A stretch of DNA of 15,663 nt, taken from contig JAHJRB010000053.1 in the NCBI GenBank assembly GCA_018831025.1, forward strand, positions 1 through 15,663, written 5' to 3'. The notes beneath the pieces were generated by a model, which did no database searches, was not told the origin of the DNA, and saw only the letters and a program-made list of their open reading frames with translations. This stretch comes from Nanobdellota archaeon (lineage in GTDB: Archaea; Nanobdellota; Nanobdellia; SCGC-AAA011-G17; ARS1403). This document shows, one piece after another, positions 1 through 6,238 of the stretch (the stretch's first letter is position 1; each line of letters starts with the position of its first letter). The translations under genes were made by a program, and so were the position numbers.

Positions 1-366
1 TAAAATAGCCATTACACCAAAAATACTAGTTATAATAAATCCAATTAATCTATGTTCTTTACTTGCTTCTTCAAATTTTCCTCTGCATGGATTACATTCA
101 AAGCTTGTTGGACATCCATTAGCATCATAATTATATATTATATCTCCTTTACTTCTACCACAAGATTCTCTTTCTGTAGTAGTTGGTTCTACAAACCCAG
201 GACATTCTAATTCTTTTTGCAGCGGCCTTACAGGCATTGCATCTATCCCGCAATAATCTTCATAATTAGGTTTTTCTACAACAACATCAACAATACTAAA
301 GGCAAATAACGCAAACAATATTGCTATAATAATTATAATTCCAAATTTTTTAACTTTCTCAATCAT
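1..366 (-). CDS. Cysteine-rich membrane protein, C-terminus cut by window edge
   Basis: An open frame starts with ATG at 366-364 and runs off the left edge after 122 codons without a stop. A short basic N-terminus (MIEKVKKFG) leads into a hydrophobic segment at about residues 8-25, a signal anchor or signal peptide. A hydrophilic stretch follows with six cysteines (C39, C55, C69, C85, C91, C94), then the beginning of a second membrane segment at about 107-122. The cysteine-rich part probably lies outside the cell, where disulfides or metal binding are possible; this is inference. The start sits about 28 bp from a TATA box shared with the divergent neighbour, so the mRNA would be nearly leaderless. 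I do not recognise the family; small two-TM Cys-rich proteins are common in DPANN archaea. Confidence 0.7.
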   Translation of the reverse strand, partial: MIEKVKKFGIIIIIAILFALFAFSIVDVVVEKPNYEDYCGIDAMPVRPLQKELECPGFVEPTTTERESCGRSKGDIIYNYDANGCPTSFECNPCRGKFEEASKEHRLIGFIITSIFGVMAIL

Positions 367-388
367 ATATTTTATTAATAATCCATAA

Positions 389-398
389 TATTTAAATA
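389..398. promoter_or_regulatory. Palindromic TATA box serving two divergent genes
   Basis: TATTTAAATA is a perfect 10-bp palindrome centred at 393.5. It lies 27.5 bp from the start codon at 366 (minus) and 28.5 bp from the start codon at 422 (plus). No other good TATA box is visible between the two starts. An archaeal TATA box 25-30 bp before the transcription start predicts leaderless mRNAs in both directions. Confidence 0.6.
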
Positions 399-421
399 AT
401 TCTATTTCTATCTAATTTATA

Positions 422-898
422 ATGTTAAAACTAATAAAAGACTTAAAATCACTTTGGTATTTAGATATTGTAAGAAGAAACAAAAAAACTCCTTTATTTG
501 TTTTTATTTCCTTTTTAATTACATTTTTAATTTCAAGACTATTTGCAAATTACTGGATAAAATTAAGTTTAGTCATAAGCGAATACCATATCCACCATTT
601 TTATTATGGATTTGCTTTACTATTTATTTCTGCATGGATAGCTTTAGTAACAAACAAAGAAACAATGTATGATCTATCCGCAATTTTACTTGGAATTGGA
701 TCTGGATTAGTAGTAGATGAAATAGGTTTATTATTAACTTGCACTTCTAATGGAAAAATATGCAATTATACATCTAGAGCAACTTTTGATATAATTGTAA
801 TAACAATTGGAATTTTATTATTAATTTTATACAGCGGACCTTTTATAAGATTTTTAAAGAGAAGGATTATTAGATCTTCTCCTTCATCCCAATCTTAG
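422..898 (+). CDS. Four-helix integral membrane protein with HxHH and DE motifs
   Basis: A 158-residue membrane protein with hydrophobic segments at about 24-42, 60-77, 84-104 and 120-140 and a basic C-terminal tail (RFLKRRIIR). Two polar motifs sit at membrane edges: H56-I-H58-H59 just before the second segment and D99-E100 within or at the end of the third. Such paired His and acidic residues in an otherwise hydrophobic protein suggest metal binding or catalysis in the membrane (inference). The ATG at 422 lies about 28 bp after the palindromic TATA box, supporting a leaderless start. The 3' end overlaps the convergent helicase gene by 29 bp. I do not recognise a named family; function unknown. 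Confidence 0.8.
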   Translation: MLKLIKDLKSLWYLDIVRRNKKTPLFVFISFLITFLISRLFANYWIKLSLVISEYHIHHFYYGFALLFISAWIALVTNKETMYDLSAILLGIGSGLVVDEIGLLLTCTSNGKICNYTSRATFDIIVITIGILLLILYSGPFIRFLKRRIIRSSPSSQS

Positions 899-3452
899 CA
901 AGAACCATCTGATGCATTCTTCTTAAGAATTCTACTTTATCTTCTACTTTATATACATCAGTTCGAGACGCTAATACTATATTAAAAGCAAAAGGACTAG
1001 GAATCAAAGTTACTATTTCTTTAACTTTTATTTTTTCTTTCTCAATATCTCTTAAAACTTTTTTAGCATTTCCAATATCCATTAAATCTTCAAGCACTTC
1101 TCTCCTAGCTTCCTTTAAAATACTAAAATCATTGCTTATTCTTTTTACAGCATTAATAAGCAACATAGAACTGACTTGCTGCCTTCCAACTCTTTTTCTC
1201 TTACCTTTATACTCTCTTAATATCATAAGCCCCCTAGTAGCACAATGTCTAAATCTACGACTAAGAACTTCAGTTCTTTCAATAGCATTTTTCATAACTT
1301 TTTCTAACTCTTTACTATATATCCTATTCAAAGCACTCATTATTTTTAATTTTTCTTCAGAAGCTAAATAAAAACCATTATCGTTAACTCCAATTTCCAT
1401 ATCCCTATGCTGCAATCTTTTCAAACCATAACCAAGCGCTCTGCTTAAAACATCATTAACCCTTCTACCATATAAACTATGAAAAATATAATAATTTTTA
1501 TTGTCTTCTTTGTAATGTTCTATAATTAATTTCTTATCATGAGGTAGTTCTTTAATATAATAAAACATTTCTTTAAAATAATTATAAATTGCTTCTTTAC
1601 CTTTTTTATCAACATACAGATATTCATCAATAAAAGAAAAAATCTCTTCTTTACTTCTTTTACTTTTAAACTTCTCTTCCATCAATCTTCTAAATCTACT
1701 TATCTCTAAACCCAAATCAAAAGACAGCGGTAACATTTCACTAAACCAGCTAGGAATTGTAGGGGGTCTATTAACACTAGAACTAACCTGTGCAGTCATA
1801 CCTCTAGAAAATAAAAATTCATATCTTGTTCCACCTAAAACAAACACATCTCCTCTTTTTAATCTCTCTAAAAAAGCCTCATCAATAGTTCCAACAGTTT
1901 GATCTTTAATTTTTACTTGAATAAAAGTTTCATCAGGAATAGTTCCTATATTAGTCATATAAATAATCCTTGCTAATTTTCCTCTTTTACCAATTTCATT
2001 ATTTTCTTTATCCCAGAATATTTTAGCATAAACGTATCTATCTTCTAATTTAGTATATTCTCCAGATAAATAACTTAAAACTTCATTAAAATCTTTTTTA
2101 GTTAAAGTTTCATAATTATAACTTCCTTTTACTAAATTAAATAAATCTTTATAACTAATCCTATCAGATATAGCAATTCCATATATTTGTTGAGCAAGAA
2201 CATCTAAACAATTTTTAGGAATATGGATGTTATCTATTTTTCTTTCAATAGCACTTTTTAACATAACTGAACACTCAACTAAATCATCTCTATCCAATAC
2301 TATTATACGTCCTTTGATTGTATCATGTAATGCATGACCTGAACGCCCAATTCTTTGAATTGCTCGAGCTATACTTTTTGGACTTCCTAGTAAAATAACT
2401 AAATCTATATAACCTATATCAACTCCCAATTCTAAACTAGTGCTACAAACAACAACTTTTAATTCCCCATTTCTTAATCTATTTTCTAAAGTTGTTCTTA
2501 ATTTTCTATCTAAACTACCATGATGCGCACCAATATTCTCATTATATTTCTTTGGAAACTTCTCTTTTAAATGATCTACAACCCTTTCAGTAGCAGCCCT
2601 TGTATTTGTAAAAATTAAAGTAGTTTTATGATCTTGAATTAATTTATCCATTAAATTATACATAGCTTCGTTTTGTTCACTGAAACTAGTATTAATCAAA
2701 TCTTCTACAGGACTTAAAACTTTAATATCCATCTTTTTAGTTAAATCAATTCTAGCAATATCACAATCTCTTCCACTTCCAACTAAAAATTGAGCAATTT
2801 CTTCAATAGGTTCACAAGTAGCTCCAAGTCCAATTCTACAAAAATCTTTTTTAGTTAAATCCCTTAATCTTTCTAAACTCAAACCTAAATGTACCCCTCT
2901 TTTATTATCTGCAAGCGCATGTAATTCATCCACAATACAATATCTTACACCCCTTAAATATTCTCTAAATTTAGTAGTGGTTAAAACAATGGCTAAGGAT
3001 TCTGGGGTTGTGATAAAAACATGAGGAGCTTTTCTAGCCATCTTAGCTCTTTCACTAGTAGAAGTATCTCCTGTTCTTACTGCAATTCTAATACCAAATT
3101 CTTTCTCTGCTAACTCTTCCATTTCTTTTAATGGTTGTTCTAAATTAAAAAACACATCATTATTTAATGCCTTCAAAGGACTTACATAAATAGCATAAGT
3201 CTTATCTTCTAATAAATTATTTTCAGAAAGCGTTATTAATTCACTTAAGATAGAACTAAAAGCAGTTAAAGTTTTTCCGCTTCCTGTTACCGCACTAACT
3301 AAAGTATTTCTATTATTATGAATATTAAGTACTGCATACTTTTGAGGATCTGAAAAACTACCAAATTTCTTTTTAAACCAATTTCCGACTACAGGATTCA
3401 AAGTTTCAAATAATTCTCTATCCGAATTAGGTTTTTTAATGTAATCTATCAT
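870..3452 (-). CDS. lhr: Lhr-type ATP-dependent helicase (SF2)
   Basis: An 860-residue superfamily 2 helicase of the Lhr family, acting in archaeal DNA repair and possibly RNA metabolism by ATP-driven 3'-5' translocation. Motifs in order: Walker A AVTGSGKT (54-61), SPLKALN (91-97), TGDT (127-130), TTPES (148-152), DELH box (175-178), motif III GAT (210-212), FTNTR (281-285), HHGSLDR (310-316), STSLELGVDIG (337-347) and motif VI QRIGRSGH (366-373). The remaining ~490 residues correspond to the winged-helix and Lhr-specific C-terminal domains of the Lhr core, so the protein is full length. Motif III is normally SAT; Gly replaces Ser here. It stands alone: upstream lies the HEPN/MNT operon, and its 3' end overlaps the convergent membrane-protein gene. 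Possible TATA elements lie at 3471-3481 and 3494-3505. Confidence 0.95.
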   Translation of the reverse strand: MIDYIKKPNSDRELFETLNPVVGNWFKKKFGSFSDPQKYAVLNIHNNRNTLVSAVTGSGKTLTAFSSILSELITLSENNLLEDKTYAIYVSPLKALNNDVFFNLEQPLKEMEELAEKEFGIRIAVRTGDTSTSERAKMARKAPHVFITTPESLAIVLTTTKFREYLRGVRYCIVDELHALADNKRGVHLGLSLERLRDLTKKDFCRIGLGATCEPIEEIAQFLVGSGRDCDIARIDLTKKMDIKVLSPVEDLINTSFSEQNEAMYNLMDKLIQDHKTTLIFTNTRAATERVVDHLKEKFPKKYNENIGAHHGSLDRKLRTTLENRLRNGELKVVVCSTSLELGVDIGYIDLVILLGSPKSIARAIQRIGRSGHALHDTIKGRIIVLDRDDLVECSVMLKSAIERKIDNIHIPKNCLDVLAQQIYGIAISDRISYKDLFNLVKGSYNYETLTKKDFNEVLSYLSGEYTKLEDRYVYAKIFWDKENNEIGKRGKLARIIYMTNIGTIPDETFIQVKIKDQTVGTIDEAFLERLKRGDVFVLGGTRYEFLFSRGMTAQVSSSVNRPPTIPSWFSEMLPLSFDLGLEISRFRRLMEEKFKSKRSKEEIFSFIDEYLYVDKKGKEAIYNYFKEMFYYIKELPHDKKLIIEHYKEDNKNYYIFHSLYGRRVNDVLSRALGYGLKRLQHRDMEIGVNDNGFYLASEEKLKIMSALNRIYSKELEKVMKNAIERTEVLSRRFRHCATRGLMILREYKGKRKRVGRQQVSSMLLINAVKRISNDFSILKEARREVLEDLMDIGNAKKVLRDIEKEKIKVKEIVTLIPSPFAFNIVLASRTDVYKVEDKVEFLRRMHQMVLAKIGMKEKI

Positions 3453-3470
3453 TCTCTAATTTAGAACCTC

Positions 3471-3505
3471 TTTATTAAAAATAACAAAAAATACCTTTAA
3501 AAGCC
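3471..3505 (-). promoter_or_regulatory. Promoter region of lhr, two candidate TATA boxes
   Basis: On the minus strand, TTTTTAATAAA (3481-3471) is centred about 25 bp before the lhr ATG and would give a leaderless mRNA. GGCTTTTAAAGG (3505-3494) is about 47 bp before it and would give a leader of roughly 20 nt containing AGAGG. The sequence alone does not decide between them. Confidence 0.4.
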
Positions 3506-3541
3506 TTACGCGCCTTTGGCGGATGAGACGGGTGAGATCAT
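3506..3541 (-). other. GC-rich island between the HEPN/MNT operon and lhr
   Basis: This block is strikingly richer in G and C than its AT-rich flanks. It contains a short hairpin (CGCC-TTT-GGCG, plus strand 3511-3521). Read on the minus strand it is also a complete 11-codon frame, ATG at 3541 to TAA at 3506, encoding MISPVSSAKGA. No usable Shine-Dalgarno or well-placed TATA box supports translation. It could be part of an interspersed repeat, a structured RNA element, the end of the upstream operon, or a leader of lhr. Function unknown. Confidence 0.4.
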
Positions 3542-3581
3542 TTTTCAGAACTCTTTTTACATAAAACTTAAAAATCTTAAT

Positions 3582-4193
3582 TTAAAAACCTTGTGCCAAA
3601 CCTATAAAATCTAACGCACCTTTAATAATAACATGATTTTTAATAATACTCTGATAAATCCCCTTATCAATGTTTTTTTTAAAATTATCTAAACTATCAA
3701 TCCTAGCAGAAACCTCATAATTGAAAGTAACAAAGCTTCTTTCAATCTCTTTTTTTAATAATTCTCTATCAACTTCTCCCTTACTTAAAAATAAAATATC
3801 CAAATCAGAGTCTTTAGTTTGAGAATAATTAGCAAAACTTCCAAAAATAATTATTATTTTGATTTTTTTATCAATATTTTTTAATAATTGTTTAATAGGA
3901 CCTTTTAAACCTTTATTCTTCTCTAAAAATTCTTTTCTCTTATCTAATTCAACTAAAGAAAAAACATTTTTCCCTTCTTCACTTAAAAAATTAGGAAAAA
4001 AACTTTTCAATATAACTCTTTTCCCACCCAATATCTTATCTTCTTTAATAATCTCATAACTCAATAAATAATCTAATCTTTCTTTAGCTACTTTCACAGA
4101 AACTTTAGCTTTTTTTATTAATTCACTTAATCTAATTCCAGGATTTTCATAAATTAATTTGAGAAGTTTATATTCTGATTTAGGAAAACTCAT
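3582..4193 (-). CDS. Winged-helix plus MNT nucleotidyltransferase (HEPN/MNT antitoxin-like)
   Basis: A 203-residue two-domain protein. Residues about 5-65 form a winged helix-turn-helix (LSELIKKAKVSVKVAKERLDYL, then a wing). Residues about 110-195 form a minimal nucleotidyltransferase with the GS-x10-DxD signature: G118-S119 and D130-L-D132. In HEPN/MNT pairs the MNT partner neutralises the HEPN toxin, in characterised cases by transferring AMP to it. The usual AR-G after GSF is replaced by ANY, and the third catalytic carboxylate is not obvious (the expected strand reads YEVSARI). The start overlaps the HEPN gene by 14 bp, implying translational coupling. The winged helix makes this protein the likely autorepressor of the operon through the repeats at 4707-4768 (inference). 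Confidence 0.85.
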   Translation of the reverse strand: MSFPKSEYKLLKLIYENPGIRLSELIKKAKVSVKVAKERLDYLLSYEIIKEDKILGGKRVILKSFFPNFLSEEGKNVFSLVELDKRKEFLEKNKGLKGPIKQLLKNIDKKIKIIIIFGSFANYSQTKDSDLDILFLSKGEVDRELLKKEIERSFVTFNYEVSARIDSLDNFKKNIDKGIYQSIIKNHVIIKGALDFIGLAQGF

Positions 4194-4713
4194 TTTTTAC
4201 ACACTCCTCTTCAACAAAAGAAACAAATTTTTTAGCAAAATCTCTTACAACCTTAGCATCTTCTTCTGTAAGTTCTTTCCATTTCTCAGTATCATATTGA
4301 CTTAATTTTCTAGCCTCAAATACAATTGCAAAGCCAAAAATATCAGAAAATTTCTCATATATCTCTCCAAATTCCTTATAGAATTTTTCAGGAATTAAAT
4401 TTTCTCTTTTTAAAGCAATCACAGCACACAAATGGTCTTTAGAAAAAAAACCTAATTTATCTACCAATAATGCATTAGTAGCATGAAATACAGCATAATA
4501 ACTCTTAGTTATAACCCATCTCCAATTTTTTTTATTAAAGTCTATCTCAATAGAATTTAAATCATCTTTAGCTAATTCTAAGTGTTTTAAATAGTCTTTT
4601 TTAGAAAGTTCTATGAATTTCTTTCTCTTCTCACAATTAGTATAAGATTTTTCTAATTTTTTTTCAGTTTTAGGAAATTTTACATTTATCTCTTCAAGTA
4701 TTTTATTAGACAT
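4180..4713 (-). CDS. HEPN-domain protein (toxin-like partner of MNT)
   Basis: A 177-residue helical protein resembling the HEPN/UPF0332 group: ITKSYYAVFHATNALL (about 68-83) is the characteristic helix with Y72-Y73 and H77, followed by GFFSKDH (88-94) and a C-terminal helix with R135. HEPN proteins paired with MNT partners are often RNases using an RX4-6H motif. Here the corresponding segment reads ARKLSQYD, so R135 is present but the histidine is replaced by Y140 and no clear RX4-6H is visible. It may therefore be a catalytically altered or non-RNase HEPN, as in the UPF0332-like group. First gene of a two-gene operon. The ATG at 4713 is chosen because it follows a TATA box at 4741-4751. Confidence 0.8.
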   Translation of the reverse strand: MSNKILEEINVKFPKTEKKLEKSYTNCEKRKKFIELSKKDYLKHLELAKDDLNSIEIDFNKKNWRWVITKSYYAVFHATNALLVDKLGFFSKDHLCAVIALKRENLIPEKFYKEFGEIYEKFSDIFGFAIVFEARKLSQYDTEKWKELTEEDAKVVRDFAKKFVSFVEEECVKNEFS

Positions 4714-4768
4714 TTTTATCTATACTTATAGACATTTTTATCTATATAAACTTTTCTATTTTTATCTA
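4707..4768. repeat. Operator-like direct repeats over the HEPN/MNT promoter
   Basis: The 18-bp sequence TAGACATTTTTATCTATA occurs exactly at 4707-4724 and again at 4729-4746 (period 22 bp). Its core ATTTTTATCTA occurs a third time at 4758-4768. Core starts are 4712, 4734 and 4758, so spacing is 22 and 24 bp, about two helical turns. The first copy covers the HEPN start codon, the second overlaps the TATA box and the third lies just upstream. This is the arrangement expected for a repressor that occludes transcription factor binding; the winged-helix/MNT protein of the same operon is the natural candidate. Confidence 0.6.
4741..4751 (-). promoter_or_regulatory. TATA box of the HEPN/MNT operon
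   Basis: On the minus strand GTTTATATAGA is centred about 33 bp before the HEPN ATG, predicting a leader of only a few nucleotides. The box overlaps the second copy of the operator-like repeat. Confidence 0.6.
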
Positions 4769-4769
4769 A

Positions 4770-4787
4770 TTAGAAATATTGTTCTAA
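4770..4787. promoter_or_regulatory. Dyad between HEPN/MNT and the PGK-like gene
   Basis: TTAGAA-ATATTG-TTCTAA has perfect 6-bp inverted half-sites around a 6-bp centre. It lies upstream of the HEPN/MNT TATA box and upstream of the TATA box for the gene at 4870, so it could act on either. Its right part, AATATTGTTCT, is shared with the palindrome at 11891-11904. Confidence 0.4.
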
Positions 4788-4838
4788 CTTATTTATCTGA
4801 AAAAAGTTATATTAATTCAGAATCTAAAAAACAATAAT

Positions 4839-4847
4839 ATTTAAAAC
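4839..4847 (+). promoter_or_regulatory. TATA box of the winged-helix/PGK-like gene
   Basis: TATTTAAAA is centred 27 bp before the ATG at 4870, which predicts a leaderless transcript. Confidence 0.6.
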
Positions 4848-4869
4848 ATACAGTTCCATTAAAATAACT

Positions 4870-6213
4870 ATGGGACAGCAAGATGTAAAGAAAGTTCTAA
4901 AAAAAGAAGGCACATGGCTAATAAGCAATGAGATAGCTAAAAAAGCAGGCTATTCCTTAAAATCAATCCAAAGTTCTTTAAGACGTTTAGTTAAATGGGG
5001 TCATGTAGAAAAAAAGCCAGCTTCTAAAGTAATCTCAGAAGAAAAGCGTTTAAAAGATAGAAGTTTTGCTGGTTTTGCATATAAACTAAAAGAATACAAA
5101 ACTATTTCAGATCAAAAATTTGATGATAAAAAAGTCTTATTATTAACAGATTTAATTTCTATAAAAACAATAAAAGAGCTTTACTTGGCTAATAATATAA
5201 AATTAGCTATCCTACCCCATACAGAAAAAAATATTCAAACTTATGTGGATGTATTATCCAGCAAATTAAATAAAAAAATAACATTCATTAGTGATATTTT
5301 CTCAAAAGAAACAGAAAATAAATTAAAAAATATTAAACCAGGTCAGATTATATTATTTGATAATATTTCTAATCTAAAAGAAGAAAGAAAAGAAAACTCT
5401 CCTAAAAAACAGTCTAAAAGCAAATTAGTTAAAACTTTAGTCCCTCACTTTGAATATTTTATTAATGATGCTTTCTCAATCTCCCATAAAGCCTATGCAT
5501 CCTCAGTAGGATTTTCTTATTCACTCCCTTCTTTCATAGGAAGAAATTTCCAAAAAAACCTAGAAACCTTGCAAAATTTTAAAAATTTAAAATCCAGCAT
5601 TACATTTGTCTTAGGAGGAACAAAATCCTTAGACCTAATTAAATTAATGGAAGTTAATAATAAAAAACAACATAAGTTTTTGTTAACAGGTCCATTTTCT
5701 CACTTAGCCTTAAAAGAAATCGGGACTAAATTAGGCAATCCAGAAAAGACATTAAAACAATTTAATCTTAAATCAAATAAAAATTTTAAAAATTTCTTAA
5801 AAAACTCAACTAATATCTCTCTTCCAAAGGATTTAGCTTTATCTACATTAGGCAATAGGGATGAAATAACATTAAAGGACTTTCCAGTATACCAAAACAT
5901 TCACGATTTAGGTAAAGAAACAATAAAAGATTATGAATCCTTAATTCTTAAATCCAAAGTAGTTTTTTTTAAAGGTCTTCCAGGCAATTATAGAGAAGAA
6001 AATTTCCATACCGGCACCGAAACACTATTAAGTGCTTTAGCGAGAACAAAAGCAGAGGTTTATTTGGTGGGAAAAGAAACTATGGGTGCTTTAAAATATT
6101 TTAATATCGCCCCAGAAAAGTTTAAATTCGTTTCAAAAAACTCTGATCCTGTTATAACCTATCTAACACAGGGAACTTTACCAGTTTTAGAAGCATTAAA
6201 AGAAAAGATTTAA
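4870..6213 (+). CDS. Winged-helix domain fused to degenerate phosphoglycerate kinase-like protein
   Basis: 447 residues. Residues about 1-55 form a winged helix (KKEGTWLISNEIAKKAGYSL, then helix SIQSSLRRLVKWGHVEK). Residues about 85-447 follow the phosphoglycerate kinase fold: NDAFSISHKAYASSVG (199-214) matches NDAFGTAHRAHASTVG, VLGGTK (247-252) the nucleotide-domain LGGAK, and GTETLLSALARTKAEVYLVG (382-401) the C-terminal domain. Most catalytic residues are changed: RxDxN reads LTDLI (92-96), HLGRP reads HTEKN (117-121), the ENxRF Arg is S167, the AHR Arg is K207, the second Lys of GGAKxxDK is L256, GGGD reads VGKE (400-403) and the second glycine triplet reads KNSD. H117 and K252 remain. 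Normal PGK is about 390-420 residues without a winged helix. It is probably a regulator or sensor, not an enzyme (inference). The frame is intact, so it is not a decayed pseudogene. Confidence 0.85.
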   Translation: MGQQDVKKVLKKEGTWLISNEIAKKAGYSLKSIQSSLRRLVKWGHVEKKPASKVISEEKRLKDRSFAGFAYKLKEYKTISDQKFDDKKVLLLTDLISIKTIKELYLANNIKLAILPHTEKNIQTYVDVLSSKLNKKITFISDIFSKETENKLKNIKPGQIILFDNISNLKEERKENSPKKQSKSKLVKTLVPHFEYFINDAFSISHKAYASSVGFSYSLPSFIGRNFQKNLETLQNFKNLKSSITFVLGGTKSLDLIKLMEVNNKKQHKFLLTGPFSHLALKEIGTKLGNPEKTLKQFNLKSNKNFKNFLKNSTNISLPKDLALSTLGNRDEITLKDFPVYQNIHDLGKETIKDYESLILKSKVVFFKGLPGNYREENFHTGTETLLSALARTKAEVYLVGKETMGALKYFNIAPEKFKFVSKNSDPVITYLTQGTLPVLEALKEKI

Positions 6214-6216
6214 AAT
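6208..6216 (+). promoter_or_regulatory. Candidate TATA box of the RNase HII gene
   Basis: ATTTAAAAT straddles the stop codon of the PGK-like gene and is centred 27 bp before the ATG at 6239. That is the same box and spacing as the promoter at 4839, so RNase HII may have its own leaderless transcript besides read-through. Confidence 0.45.
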
Positions 6217-6238
6217 GATAGCTTCTTGAGCATATATA

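Noticed and set aside
3506..3560. C/D-box sRNA in the GC-rich island
   Set aside because: CTGA is followed by ATGATCT on the minus strand, but no full RTGATGA C box pairs with a properly spaced D box.
4707..4735. Upstream ATG at 4735 with a 9-codon frame (MSISIDKNV) overlapping the HEPN start
   Set aside because: It arises because the start-codon region is duplicated in the repeat. It lies only about 11 bp from the TATA box centre, upstream of the predicted transcription start, so it is probably not transcribed.
4707..4768. CRISPR array
   Set aside because: Only two to three copies with 4-6 bp between them and no spacers of normal length. The placement over a promoter fits an operator instead.
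4870..6213. PGK-like gene as a decaying pseudogene
   Set aside because: The frame is intact over 447 codons, has a well-placed promoter and keeps structural PGK motifs while catalytic ones changed, which suits a new function better than decay.
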